NCBI RefSeq assembly: GCF_004331735.1
Contig: NZ_SJSO01000004.1
Span: 262,847-326,846 of the forward strand
Reading direction: 5' to 3'
DNA: 64,000 nucleotides
Source: Pedobacter psychrodurus
Lineage (GTDB): Bacteria > Bacteroidota > Bacteroidia > Sphingobacteriales > Sphingobacteriaceae
Shown here: in pieces, positions 36,691-45,703 of the stretch
Layout of the letters: each line of letters starts with the position of its first letter
Numbering within the stretch: position 1 is the stretch's first letter
Made by a program: the position numbers and the translations under genes
The notes under the pieces: generated by a model
The model's database searches: none
What the model was told of the DNA's origin: nothing
The model's input: the letters and a program-made list of their open reading frames with translations, nothing else

Positions 36691-36953
36691 GCTTTGATAT
36701 GACCATTTCTGATTTAAAAAAAGAATATGGTGAAAAATATCATAGTGCTTATGCTGAAATAAAAAATCATTTGACAGCTAGCGGCTTTTATTGGATTCAA
36801 GGAAGCACCTATGTTACAGAAGGAAATTTGACGGCAGTTTATAGAGCCATCAATATTCTATCCAACATTGACTGGTTTAGAAAATCAGTAAGAGATATTA
36901 GAGCATTTAAGGTTGAGGATTTTTCGGATTTCACCTCTATTGTAAAAGGATAG
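36678..36953 (+). CDS. vapD: VapD-family endoribonuclease (toxin)
   Basis: 91 residues, the typical VapD length. [13 protein letters not shown] at the start carries the conserved Asp of the Cas2-like ferredoxin fold, followed by [20 protein letters not shown] and [22 protein letters not shown] wording (residues about 66-83, [18 protein letters not shown]). VapD proteins are RNA-cleaving relatives of Cas2. No cas genes or CRISPR array lie in the window, so this is a stand-alone toxin. It overlaps the small upstream gene. Confidence 0.87.
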   Translation: MYALSFDMTISDLKKEYGEKYHSAYAEIKNHLTASGFYWIQGSTYVTEGNLTAVYRAINILSNIDWFRKSVRDIRAFKVEDFSDFTSIVKG

Positions 36954-36966
36954 ATATTCATAAAAA

Positions 36967-37135
36967 GATCCTGAAACAAGTTCAGGATGATGATCCTTGC
37001 TAAATCTATTTTTCAATTTACTTTACCTAATAGATCTCTCCACTTCGCGTTGCTTCGGTCGAGATGACCATTTTTTATTATTGGAACCTTGCGATATAAA
37101 AAGATCCTGAAACAAGTCCAGGAGGACGATCAAAG
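36967..37135. repeat. GATCCTGAAACAAG repeats and a half palindromic unit
   Basis: GATCCTGAAACAAGTTCAGG at about 36967 and GATCCTGAAACAAGTCCAGG at about 37102, with a right-half CGTCATTTCGA-family unit at 37032-37069 between them. Related wording is at about 34302-34350 and 36339-36355. These fill the gap between vapD and the ara operon terminator. Confidence 0.65.
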
Positions 37136-37165
37136 GGGATGACAATCACAGAATGACGATCGCAT

Positions 37166-37199
37166 AAAAAAGCCGATAATCTTATGGTTATCGGCTTTT
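37166..37199. terminator. Rho-independent terminator after araA
   Basis: AAAAAGCCGATAA and TTATCGGCTTTT form a 12-13-base stem with an 8-9-base loop. It sits 22 bases beyond the araA stop on the minus strand and has T-rich flanks on both strands, so it may work in both directions. Confidence 0.8.
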
Positions 37200-37220
37200 A
37201 GATTAAGCGTTAATTAATAA

Positions 37221-38711
37221 TTATTTATAAAAAACCTCATTCCAATGCAATTCATTTCTGAACTGATTGATTTTGGTATCAGCACCGATATTTACATATT
37301 CTAAGCCAGCAATATTCGCAAAATCCAACAAATGCTCGGTCGTTAAATTCTGGCTATAAGCGGTATGGTGGGCACCACCAGCATAAATCCATGCTGCACA
37401 ACCTGTTTTCATATCAGGTAATGGTTTCCACAATACGCGTGCAACAGGCAAGTTTGGTAAATCATGTTCAGCTTCAACCGCTTTTACTTCATTCACTAAC
37501 AGACGAAAACGGTTGCCCATATCAATTAAAGATGCATTTAAAGCATCGCCACCAGCGACATTAAAAACCAAACGGGCAGGATCAGCTTTACCACCAATAC
37601 CCAATGGATGAACCTCTAAACTTGCTTTACCGCTAGCCAAAGAAGCATCAACCTCAAGCATGTGTGAGCCTAAAACCATCGAATTAGCCGGATCGAAGTG
37701 GTAGGTATAATCTTCCATAAATGCATTTCCACCAGCTAAACCTGCACCCATTACCTTACAGGCACGTACTAAAGCCGCAGTTTTCCAATCACCTTCACCC
37801 GCAAAACCATAACCATCGGCCATTAAACGTTGCGCTGCAATTCCTGGTAATTGAATCATACCATGCAAATCTTCAAAAGTATCTGAGAAACCTTTAAAGC
37901 CACCTTCTTCCAGGAATTTTCTTAATCCCAATTCAATTTTGGCTGCTTCGTAAACAGATGAATGTCTGGTACCACCAACTTTTAAATCATCGGCCATTTC
38001 GTAAGTAGCTTCGTATTCCTTTAATAAGGCCTGAATCGAATCCTCACTTATTCCATTAATTACCGCCACCAAATCACCTATACCATAAGTATTTACGGCA
38101 AATCCGAATTTCATTTCAGCTTCTACTTTATCGCCATCTGTAACCGCTACATAACGCATATTATCACCAAAGCGAGCGAATTTAGCGCCTTGCCAATCGT
38201 GCCAGCCAGCAGCAGCCCTGCACCAGGTATCAATCTGTTTTGCAACTTCTTCATCCTGCCAATGACCTACAACTACCTTACGGTCTTTACGCATGCGCGA
38301 AACCATAAAACCAAATTCACGGTCTCCATGAGCACTTTGGTTGAGGTTCATGAAATCCATATTGATGGTATTCCATGGAATATCGCGATTAAACTGTGTA
38401 TGTAAATGCAATAAAGGTTTTTGCAAAACATTTAAGCCTCTGATCCACATTTTAGCAGGAGAGAAGGTATGCATCCAGGTCATTACCCCAATACAGTTCT
38501 CATCAATATTAGCTTGTTGCAAGGTTTCGAAAATTTCCTCTGTAGTTTTTACAATCGGCTTGTACACTACCGAAACAGAAATACTTCCGTTTTGGTTTAA
38601 CGAATCGGCCACTTGTTGCGCGTGCGCCGCCACTTGTTTTAAGGTTTCTTCACCGTACAAATGTTGCGTACCCGTAATAAACCAAACTTGTAATTTTTTT
38701 AAATCAATCAT
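37221..38711 (-). CDS. araA: L-arabinose isomerase
   Basis: 496 residues, the family's normal length. It converts L-arabinose to L-ribulose in the cytoplasm. The start reads [20 protein letters not shown], and [58 protein letters not shown] and [11 protein letters not shown] are AraA hallmarks; the metal-binding Glu and His residues lie in the last two and in [11 protein letters not shown]. It is the last gene of the araB-araD-araA unit on the minus strand, separated from araD by 659 bases of duplicated sequence. Confidence 0.97.
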   Translation of the reverse strand: MIDLKKLQVWFITGTQHLYGEETLKQVAAHAQQVADSLNQNGSISVSVVYKPIVKTTEEIFETLQQANIDENCIGVMTWMHTFSPAKMWIRGLNVLQKPLLHLHTQFNRDIPWNTINMDFMNLNQSAHGDREFGFMVSRMRKDRKVVVGHWQDEEVAKQIDTWCRAAAGWHDWQGAKFARFGDNMRYVAVTDGDKVEAEMKFGFAVNTYGIGDLVAVINGISEDSIQALLKEYEATYEMADDLKVGGTRHSSVYEAAKIELGLRKFLEEGGFKGFSDTFEDLHGMIQLPGIAAQRLMADGYGFAGEGDWKTAALVRACKVMGAGLAGGNAFMEDYTYHFDPANSMVLGSHMLEVDASLASGKASLEVHPLGIGGKADPARLVFNVAGGDALNASLIDMGNRFRLLVNEVKAVEAEHDLPNLPVARVLWKPLPDMKTGCAAWIYAGGAHHTAYSQNLTTEHLLDFANIAGLEYVNIGADTKINQFRNELHWNEVFYK

Positions 38712-38747
38712 TACTATTTATGTTATTTTTAATTTATATTCTATTTT

Positions 38748-38780
38748 AAACCTCGCAGGTTTTTAAAACCTACGAGGTTT
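38748..38780. repeat. Inverted repeat AAACCTCGCAGGTTTT / AAAACCTACGAGGTTT
   Basis: A hairpin of 16-base arms with one mismatch, 37 bases upstream of the araA start codon on the minus strand. It resembles 8073-8103 in form and may be a dispersed unit or an attenuating hairpin in the araD-araA message. Confidence 0.7.
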
Positions 38781-38847
38781 CTTAAGCTGAATTTATTCCT
38801 TTTTTTTGAAAAGCAAGGTTCCGTATTTCATCGGTTAGGATAGTCCT

Positions 38848-39024
38848 GCTTTCCGTTTTATTTCACCCACCTGCGGTTGGGCTCATGCTCACTTCAATCA
38901 GGTTTAGCTCACTTAGGTAAACCTTAAAATGCTAAACCCGACAGTAGCGAGATGCCGATTTTTTTCAATCGGCAGATGCGGGGGCGGGGCTTTCATTGCC
39001 TAAGCACCACTGCAATTGCTTTCC
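38848..39024 (-). repeat. araD-araA intergenic element, copy 1
   Basis: It opens with GCTTTCCGTTTTATTTCACC and ends CAATTGCTTTCC. The first 80 bases are identical to copy 2 at 39116; the centre differs; the ends again match (GGCGGGGCTTTC...TAAGCACCACTG). A diverged relative is at about 7950-8060. Confidence 0.75.
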
Positions 39025-39074
39025 TAATCCTTTAAACTTTATTATCCCCTCAAAACTCCGAACTAATAACTCAA

Positions 39075-39118
39075 AACTCATTTCTGTCCATAATAAGCTC
39101 CATCTCCATGTTTCCGCT
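39075..39118 (-). pseudogene. Duplicated 3' tail of araD
   Basis: Forty-four bases match the 3' end of araD at 39368-39411 with one difference. It includes about 13 codons and the stop position. It lies between the two copies of the intergenic element, so element plus araD tail was duplicated in tandem. Confidence 0.85.
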
Positions 39119-39318
39119 TTCCGTTTTATTTCACCCACCTGCGGTTGGGCTCATGCTCACTTCAATCAGGTTTAGCTCACTTAGGTAAACCTTAAAGGTT
39201 AAACCCGACAGAAGCGGCAGCTCCCGATTCTTTACCGATGAATCGGCACTAAATTAGCATCGGGACTATAGCGAATGGCGGGGCTTTCGTTTCCTAAGCA
39301 CCACTGTACTTGCTTTCC
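39116..39318 (-). repeat. araD-araA intergenic element, copy 2
   Basis: Second copy of the element at 38848. It carries a longer central hairpin region (CCGATTCTTTACCGATGAATCGG). Together with the araD tail it makes a unit of roughly 290 bases. Confidence 0.75.
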
Positions 39319-39370
39319 AAAACCCTTAATTCAATTTATGCAACCAAACTCCAAACTCCCAGCTCTAAAC

Positions 39371-40072
39371 TCACTTCTGTCCATAATAAGCTCCATCTCC
39401 ATGTTTCCGCTCGTAATGTTTCTCTATCAACGAATCTTTCAGCTTTGGTGCCTGCGGATTGATCTGTTCTGTTAACAAAGCCATTTGTGCCACGGTTTCT
39501 AAAACCGCACTATTGTAAACTGCTTTCTCGGCTGTTTTCCCCCAGGTAAAAGGAGCGTGGTTACCCACCAAAATCATTTCGACTTCTTTATAACTTAAAC
39601 CTAGACTTTCAAAATGGTTCATGATCTGAAAACCCGTTTCATACTCGTAATTTCCTTTGATCATTTCATCAGCCATTGGTGGTGCACAAGGAATATCAAC
39701 GGTTAAATGGTCGGCATGGGTGGTTCCGAAAATTGGAATTGCCCTTTGCGCCTGTGCCCAGGCTGTGCCATAAGTAGAGTGTGTATGCACAATTCCACCA
39801 ATTTCTGCCCAGTGTTTATATAAAACCGCATGGGTTTTAGTATCCGACGAGGGACGTAAATCCCCTTCAACAGTATTTCCGTCAAAATCTACAATCACCA
39901 TTTTTTCAGGTAACAAATCTTCGTAGGGCACACCACTTGGTTTAATGGCAAAAACACCTTTCGATCGATCTGCAGCACTCACATTTCCGAAGGTAAAAAG
40001 TACCAGCCCCAATTTGGGCAACTGCATGTTGGCCTGGTAAGCCTGCTCTTTTATATCTTGATAGTTGCTCAT
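39371..40072 (-). CDS. araD: L-ribulose-5-phosphate 4-epimerase
   Basis: 233 residues, class II aldolase fold. It epimerises L-ribulose 5-phosphate to D-xylulose 5-phosphate. The family motifs are LFTFGNVSAADR (about 26-37), KPSGVPYEDL, PSSDTKTHAVLYKHW and IVHTHSTYGTAWAQAQ (about 95-110, zinc-binding His pair), plus NHAPFTWG. The stop of araB and this start overlap by 4 bases. Its last 13 codons are duplicated downstream. Confidence 0.96.
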   Translation of the reverse strand: MSNYQDIKEQAYQANMQLPKLGLVLFTFGNVSAADRSKGVFAIKPSGVPYEDLLPEKMVIVDFDGNTVEGDLRPSSDTKTHAVLYKHWAEIGGIVHTHSTYGTAWAQAQRAIPIFGTTHADHLTVDIPCAPPMADEMIKGNYEYETGFQIMNHFESLGLSYKEVEMILVGNHAPFTWGKTAEKAVYNSAVLETVAQMALLTEQINPQAPKLKDSLIEKHYERKHGDGAYYGQK

Positions 40073-41769
40073 GATAAGTAAGGTTTTACATCTTTTTTAT
40101 TGTATTTCTCCAGGTATCTGCCTAGCCCCAAATATTGTTGGTAATGCTGGCGGTAAAGTTTTTGCTTTTTAATATTGGGTTTGTATTCTTTCTCAAAACC
40201 TGTTCCCATGGCCGCCATCGCTGCTTCGATATTTGGATAAATACCTGCCGCTACAGCAGCAAACATAGCCGCACCTAATGCACAGGTATGCTCAAAACGG
40301 TGAATACGTATTGGCATTTCCAATACATCGGCCATCATTTGCATAATATAAGCCGATTTTTTTGCTACACCACCAATACCGATAATTCCTTTTACCGGAA
40401 CGCCCTGTTCTTCAAAACGATCTACAATAGCTTTCGCACCAAAGCAGGTTGCTGCAGCTAACGCACGGAAAAACCGTGGCGCATCGGTCCCTAAACCTAA
40501 ACCTGTTATCGCGCCTTTTAATTCTTGGTTTGCATCTGGTGTTCTACGACCGTTCAACCAATCGATAGCCAGTTCTGCATATTCCCCCTCTGGTAAAGCT
40601 GCAGCTTCGTTACTTAACCTAGCTATTATTTTTCCTTCGAGCTCTGCCTTTAATGCAGTAGCTGTAGCTTCATCAATTACATCAGATTCAGTAAGTAAAT
40701 GGTTTAATGGCCAGCTGATTAAATTTTTAAACCAGGCATAAACATCGCCAAAAGCAGATTGACCAGCCTCTAAACCTGCCATACCCGGAATTACTGAGCC
40801 ATTAACCTGTCCGCAGATGCCGTTAATCAATTTGCCATGTAAATCCTGGTTGGGTGCAACCAAGATATCACATGTACTTGTACCCATTACTTTACTCAAG
40901 TAGTAAGGCTCAATCTGTCCGCCAACTGCGCCCATGTGTGCATCAAATGCGCCAACACCAACAACTACATCAGTATCTAGACCCAGTTTTGTAGCCCACT
41001 CTTCGCTCAATGTTCCGGCAGGAATATCAGAAGTATAGGTATCGGTGAATAATTTATCTCTAAAGCCTGCTAATAGGGGGTCAAGACTACTAAAGAAATC
41101 TTCTGGCGGCAAACCATCAAACTCTTCTGCCCATAGTGCTTTATGCCCAGCAGCGCAACGGCTACGTTTCATTGCTGTAATATCGTTTCCACCACAAAGT
41201 AAAAAAGGTACCCAATCGCAATGTTCAACCCATGATGCTGCACCTTTTTTAATTGATTTATCAACCCTTAAAATGTGTAATAATTTAGACCAGAACCATT
41301 CTGACGAATAAATACCACCCACATATTTAAGGTAATTGGTGCTGAATTTTGTGGCATGTTCATTAATTTCTGCAGCTTCTTTTACAGACGTATGGTCTTT
41401 CCAAAGCACAAACATGGCATTTGGATTTTCTTCAAAATCTTTAGTTAAGGCAAGGGGAGTACCTGTTGCATCAACAGCGACCGGACTAGAACCAGTCGTA
41501 TCAACTGAAATGCCTTTTACCAGATGTGCAATTTCAGCACCACCGGCTTTAGCCAGGCAATCTTTTATGGTGTGGGTTAAACCTTCAATATAATCTAATG
41601 GATGCTGGCGGAACTGATTAACAGCGGGTTTACAATATAACCCTTTCTGCCATCTTGGATAAAGAAAAACCGACGATGCTATTTCTTTTCCGTTTGCGGT
41701 ATCGACTAGAACGGACCGGACAGAATCTGTCCCGTAATCCACTCCAATTACATAGTTTGCTGTGCTCAT
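40069..41769 (-). CDS. araB: Ribulokinase
   Basis: 566 residues, FGGY carbohydrate kinase. It phosphorylates L-ribulose with ATP. The N-terminal ATPase motif VIGVDYGTDSVRSVLVD (about 7-23) is typical of AraB. Others are GISVDTTGSSPVAVD, MGTSTCDIL and GIIGIGGVAKKSAYIMQMMA (about 483-502). The gene is first in the ara unit, translated with araD (4-base overlap). No AraR-type regulator is adjacent. Confidence 0.96.
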   Translation of the reverse strand: MSTANYVIGVDYGTDSVRSVLVDTANGKEIASSVFLYPRWQKGLYCKPAVNQFRQHPLDYIEGLTHTIKDCLAKAGGAEIAHLVKGISVDTTGSSPVAVDATGTPLALTKDFEENPNAMFVLWKDHTSVKEAAEINEHATKFSTNYLKYVGGIYSSEWFWSKLLHILRVDKSIKKGAASWVEHCDWVPFLLCGGNDITAMKRSRCAAGHKALWAEEFDGLPPEDFFSSLDPLLAGFRDKLFTDTYTSDIPAGTLSEEWATKLGLDTDVVVGVGAFDAHMGAVGGQIEPYYLSKVMGTSTCDILVAPNQDLHGKLINGICGQVNGSVIPGMAGLEAGQSAFGDVYAWFKNLISWPLNHLLTESDVIDEATATALKAELEGKIIARLSNEAAALPEGEYAELAIDWLNGRRTPDANQELKGAITGLGLGTDAPRFFRALAAATCFGAKAIVDRFEEQGVPVKGIIGIGGVAKKSAYIMQMMADVLEMPIRIHRFEHTCALGAAMFAAVAAGIYPNIEAAMAAMGTGFEKEYKPNIKKQKLYRQHYQQYLGLGRYLEKYNKKDVKPYLS

Positions 41770-41822
41770 AACAATAAATAAATGTCTAATTAACGTTTAT
41801 TTATTTGAATTAAGAAATTTTA

Positions 41823-41838
41823 TTGATTTTTTAATCAA
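41823..41838. promoter_or_regulatory. Inverted repeat TTGATT-tttt-AATCAA upstream of araB
   Basis: Perfect 6-base arms with a 4-base spacer, 54 bases upstream of the araB start codon in an AT-rich stretch. It is a candidate operator for the ara unit; no evidence beyond symmetry and position. Confidence 0.35.
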
Positions 41839-41918
41839 GAACCTTTATTTTAACATAATAGGGGCATTATTTTGTTTATGGGTTTTTGCATCCACTAGTG
41901 CTGGATATTTTTTAAATC

Positions 41919-42791
41919 CTAGTCTTTTTTCACTACAGGGTATAGAAATTTAAAAGAATTTGACACCGCCTGGTGCATAATCGTTGCATGGTTCTCCTGT
42001 GGTAAAAAATCGAAGTATACTTTTACACTTTTATTTTTGAACCCTTTTATTTTTTCAGTCAATAAATTTGCATCCACTTCCATTACCCTGGGTATTTCAG
42101 TTGGTGTTAGACCTTCCTTACCTACAGCAATGTAAACATCAGTTTGTTGCTTAAAAGTATTTTCCTTTATTTCTGAATCTTGATTCAACAACGAGCCATT
42201 ATCCCACCATAAACTAGGACTAATAATAATGTATTTATTAAAAATTGCAGGTCTTTTAATCAGGATTTCAGTAGCCAGCAAACCGCCTAAAGATTGACCA
42301 ATAAGGGTTTTGTTCGCATTCGTTTTATATTTTGCCTGAATATAGGGTTGAAGCTCTTTTTCAATAAAGGAAATAAATTTATCTGAATGGCCTGTTGTGG
42401 GATATCTTTTCTTGTCGCCCTCGATGGAGGTGTGGAAAGTAAAATCTCGTTTCCGATCTACAGTGGCAATGCCCACCACAATTGATTTAGGCACCTGATT
42501 TACCCATTCGAAACTGTTAAACTGCACAAGCCCTACAATATGAATGAAATCTTCATCGGCAGAACCATCAAGCAAATAAATTACCGGATATTTTGTGGTA
42601 TCGTTTTGTTTATAGCCTTCGGGAAGGTAAATGTTCAAGATTCTTTTCTCAGCCAGTTCTTTTGATTGGATTTCGTCTATTAGGCCTAAAACAAATGGTT
42701 TACTTTTAGCAGTATCGGTTGATTTATTTTTTTGCCCGAAAACTACAGCAGTGGAAAAAGTTAAAAGAAGAATTAAAAATGCTTTATTCAT
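41919..42791 (-). CDS. Secreted esterase D / IroE-like alpha/beta-hydrolase
   Basis: 290 residues with a signal peptide (cleavage after TAVVFGQ). The fold follows the putative esterase family: YPVIYLLDGSADEDFIHIVG (about 67-86), a nucleophile elbow GQSLGG (about 165-170), and a C-terminal His in PQENHATIM (about 265-273). Substrates of relatives include siderophore and phenolic sugar esters. It ends 150 bases from the araB start and is convergent with nothing; linkage to arabinose use (such as feruloyl ester removal) is possible but unproven. Confidence 0.85.
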   Translation of the reverse strand: MNKAFLILLLTFSTAVVFGQKNKSTDTAKSKPFVLGLIDEIQSKELAEKRILNIYLPEGYKQNDTTKYPVIYLLDGSADEDFIHIVGLVQFNSFEWVNQVPKSIVVGIATVDRKRDFTFHTSIEGDKKRYPTTGHSDKFISFIEKELQPYIQAKYKTNANKTLIGQSLGGLLATEILIKRPAIFNKYIIISPSLWWDNGSLLNQDSEIKENTFKQQTDVYIAVGKEGLTPTEIPRVMEVDANLLTEKIKGFKNKSVKVYFDFLPQENHATIMHQAVSNSFKFLYPVVKKD

Positions 42792-43047
42792 ATGTTAATT
42801 ATAGGCTGTTTGGGGCGTTAAGACTTACTTAACTTGTCGACAGTTTTTTTGGAAAAATACAATTTTCATTTGGCCTGGTAAAATTGATGCTGCATTGCTA
42901 TTAGAAAAACGATATGGTTTACGTTAATGGTGGTCAGGAGACTTCGAAAGAAATACAAAAGATTCAGATCGCGTCTAAGGAGTTTAGCCTTATCGTTTTT
43001 ATATGGGATAATTTGTAAGTAGTTTTGCTTGTAGCAAAAAAATATTT

Positions 43048-43404
43048 ATGAGCAATACCCCGCAGAAGTTAAAGCACCAGCAGGTGCAGTACCTTGAATT
43101 TCTTTCCCGCGACCTTGAAAAAGTCAAAGCATTTTATACAGCGGCTTTTGGATGGGTTTTTACCGATTACGGTCCTGAATATACCGCTTTTGAAGGGGAT
43201 TTTGTAGACGGAGGTTTTACCATTGGAGCGCCGTTGAAAGGAAGCATCCTGGTTGTACTTTATTCGCAGGATTTAGAAGGAACCAAAACAAATGTGATCA
43301 ATGCAGGAGGCGTGATTTCAAAAGAAATCTTTACTTTCCCAGGTGGACGCAGGTTTCAATTTCTTGATCCGGATGGTTATGAGCTTGCCGTGTGGTCGCT
43401 GTAA
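43048..43404 (+). CDS. VOC-family (glyoxalase/bleomycin-resistance fold) protein
   Basis: 118 residues. VQYLEFLSRDLEKVKAFYTA and AFGWVFTDYGPEYTAFEG open the first beta-alpha-beta half; FPGGRRFQFLDPDGYELAVW closes the second, with the family's DPDGxE motif. It is a single-domain protein of unknown substrate. Confidence 0.87.
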   Translation: MSNTPQKLKHQQVQYLEFLSRDLEKVKAFYTAAFGWVFTDYGPEYTAFEGDFVDGGFTIGAPLKGSILVVLYSQDLEGTKTNVINAGGVISKEIFTFPGGRRFQFLDPDGYELAVWSL

Positions 43405-43484
43405 TGGGCGGCTCCCTTCGCTATCGTTTTATAAGGTTATTATAGCGGTCAATTTTTAACAAAACAGCGCGTGAGGGGCCTACA

Positions 43485-44582
43485 TTACCTGTCAAGCCAT
43501 TTTTTAAATTCCGATACCTTGTTTTTACTGATCAATATAACCTCATCCGGCTCTGGCGAGACCACAATTTTCAGTTGGTTTTTGCCATAGATATAAATGG
43601 TTTTAATACAGTTAAGGCTAATGATAAACTGCCTGTTTGCACGGTAAAAGATCTCTCCGTCAAGCTGTTTCATTAGCTCATCAAGGCTTAATGCGGTAGC
43701 GTACCTTTTGCCATTGTGCGTGATGATATTAACAGCAGCACCATCTAAAAAGAAAAAGGCGATTTCAGTGATATCAAGGTGAATGAGTTCGTCTTTTAAA
43801 TACGTGATCATCCGTTTCCGGGCAGTTTCCTTGTCTGGGTTTGATGAAACTACTGCATTTTCCTGTTGCAGCTTGGCCAACTGTTCATTTAAGTTGCCCA
43901 AAGTGTTCACTTTTTCATTCAGGCTACTGATCTCTAAGGAAACCGATTTTTCATATCGGCCATAAATCTGCCTGATCAGCATTAAACAACTGCCTATGAT
44001 AATGACTGCAGTGGTGAAAAAACAAATAACAAACTGTGTGTAAAGGCCCGATAGTTCAGCCTGTAGTACTTCGATATTGGCATGTGCCGCCACGATCCAA
44101 TCGCTGCCCTTAACCGGATAAATATTTACGATCTCTGAACTCCTGTTTTTCGCTTCCGAGAAACGCCTTGTACCGCCCATGCTTTTCTGCTGCGCAATGG
44201 CTTCATTAAAAGGTATTGATCCGTTTCTGGACTGAAGTATAGAATTGCCCCCTGCTATTTTCTGGCCGATGAGCGCCGGATTGGGGTGGCAGAGTTCGAT
44301 GCCATTTTTATCATACATACAGATAAATTCGCTCTGGGTATCGGTGTTTTCTATACTTTGCTGCAGGTTGCGGATCACCTTTTGCTGCGCAAGTCCACTT
44401 TGCAGTTGTTGTTCGAGCAAGCGGCCGATTTCCCTGCTTTCCCTGGCGCCCGATTCCATTTTGCTGGCCCATAACTTCTCGGCAGCACTGTTATAAAGGT
44501 AACGGAAAGAAAAGTAACTGATCAGTGTTACCGTAACGCTTACAGTAACAAAAAGTAGCAGGTGTAATCGTCCTTTTAACAT
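43485..44582 (-). CDS. Membrane-anchored LytTR transcriptional regulator with Cache-like sensor
   Basis: 365 residues. A first membrane segment (about 6-26, LHLLLFVTVSVTVTLISYFS) and a second (about 180-203, FVICFFTTAVIIIGSCLML) enclose an extracytoplasmic domain with the Cache-like pattern EFICMYDKNGIELCHPNPAL, ILQSRNGSIPF and NIYPVKGSDWIVAAHANI. A coiled coil follows (about 212-245). The C-terminal LytTR DNA-binding domain spans about 260-365 (FFFLDGAAVNIITHNGKRYA, FYRANRQFIISLNCIKTI). It looks like a one-component transmembrane regulator; no histidine kinase is adjacent. The gene diverges from the haem protein at 44764, a possible target. Confidence 0.87.
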   Translation of the reverse strand: MLKGRLHLLLFVTVSVTVTLISYFSFRYLYNSAAEKLWASKMESGARESREIGRLLEQQLQSGLAQQKVIRNLQQSIENTDTQSEFICMYDKNGIELCHPNPALIGQKIAGGNSILQSRNGSIPFNEAIAQQKSMGGTRRFSEAKNRSSEIVNIYPVKGSDWIVAAHANIEVLQAELSGLYTQFVICFFTTAVIIIGSCLMLIRQIYGRYEKSVSLEISSLNEKVNTLGNLNEQLAKLQQENAVVSSNPDKETARKRMITYLKDELIHLDITEIAFFFLDGAAVNIITHNGKRYATALSLDELMKQLDGEIFYRANRQFIISLNCIKTIYIYGKNQLKIVVSPEPDEVILISKNKVSEFKKWLDR

Positions 44583-44763
44583 AGGAATTGGTTAAAAATA
44601 TCCAGACAAAATTTAGCTGGACTTTAGTGGTCAAGGTCTTAAAAAGATCGGACTATTCAAAGCGGTTTATTCACCTTCAAGGCTAAATTTATCCCTTTTA
44701 CAGAATTGCAATAGCATATTGGGTGCTTTGAAGACTAATTTTGAGCAGGTTAAAAAATAATCC

Positions 44764-45702
44764 ATGAAACTCAAATTCAAAATCATAGGCTGTATGCTCA
44801 GCCTGGTGCTGCTGGCGCAACTGATCAGGCCCGAAGAAATAAGTTCAGTAAAAACAAAGCCGGTTAAAAGGCTGGCAGGTGTACCCGAAGAAGTGGCAAA
44901 GGTATTGGAAACTTCCTGTTTCGATTGTCACTCGTCTCAGACGAGATGGCGTTGGTTTGACCGGCTTACACCTGTTAATTTTTTGGTAGCCTCACATATT
45001 CGTGATGGGAGGAAAGCGCTTGATTTTTCGCAGTGGGACTCGCTCGCGACCCCACAACGAAATGCCATGTTGTATTTTGCATTAAACGGGATTCTTTCAA
45101 AGGAAATGCCCTTAAGCAGTTATACCGCGTTGCACCCTGCAGCAAAGTTAGATCAGAAAGAGATAGATCTGCTTAGAAATTATCTTTTAAATAATGTCGT
45201 AAGTAAACCTGCGAGCGTAGAAAGTAATTCAAACGGAGCAGACAAACCATTTATGATGGAAGTGAAAAAATCGCCAAACGGTATAGCTTACCTGCCCAAT
45301 TACCGCAACTGGAAAGCAATAAGTACTACAGAGCGTTTCGACAATGGTACCATCCGTATCATTTTTGGCAACCCGATAGCGGTTGAAGCCATACACGAAG
45401 GAAAAACAAATCCATGGCCGGATGGAACCATTTTTGCCAAAACCGCGTGGAAACAGCAACAAGGCAAAGACGGAAGTGTTTATGCAGGCCAATTTGTTCA
45501 GGTGGAATTTATGATCAAAGATGTTAAGCGTTATGCCGGCACAAAAGGCTGGGGCTGGGCACGCTGGAAAGGAGAAAACCTTTTGCCTTATGGTAAAACG
45601 GTGAAATTTGATTCCGAATGCATCAGCTGCCACAGGCCAGAACGTGATAACGATTATGTATTTACCAGGCCGCTTGACATTAGGGATTTAAACAAAAAAT
45701 AA
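44764..45702 (+). CDS. Haem-binding domain / cytochrome P460-like fusion protein
   Basis: 312 residues with an N-terminal leader or anchor (MKLKFKIIGCMLSLVLLAQL). Residues about 25-145 form a haem-binding domain with one CFDCH motif (51-55) and WRWFDRLTPVNFLVASHI. Residues about 160-310 resemble cytochrome P460: NYRNWKAISTTERFDNGTIR, GTIFAKTAW and a second haem motif CISCH (near 290-294). Both CxxCH sites imply covalent haem c. It should act in the periplasm. The fusion of the two domains suggests electron transfer or haem sensing. The next gene starts 2 bases downstream. Confidence 0.85.
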   Translation: MKLKFKIIGCMLSLVLLAQLIRPEEISSVKTKPVKRLAGVPEEVAKVLETSCFDCHSSQTRWRWFDRLTPVNFLVASHIRDGRKALDFSQWDSLATPQRNAMLYFALNGILSKEMPLSSYTALHPAAKLDQKEIDLLRNYLLNNVVSKPASVESNSNGADKPFMMEVKKSPNGIAYLPNYRNWKAISTTERFDNGTIRIIFGNPIAVEAIHEGKTNPWPDGTIFAKTAWKQQQGKDGSVYAGQFVQVEFMIKDVKRYAGTKGWGWARWKGENLLPYGKTVKFDSECISCHRPERDNDYVFTRPLDIRDLNKK

Positions 45703-45703
45703 G

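Noticed and set aside
43485..44582. Two-component response regulator
   Set aside because: No receiver domain; the N-terminus is a membrane sensor, and no kinase is adjacent.
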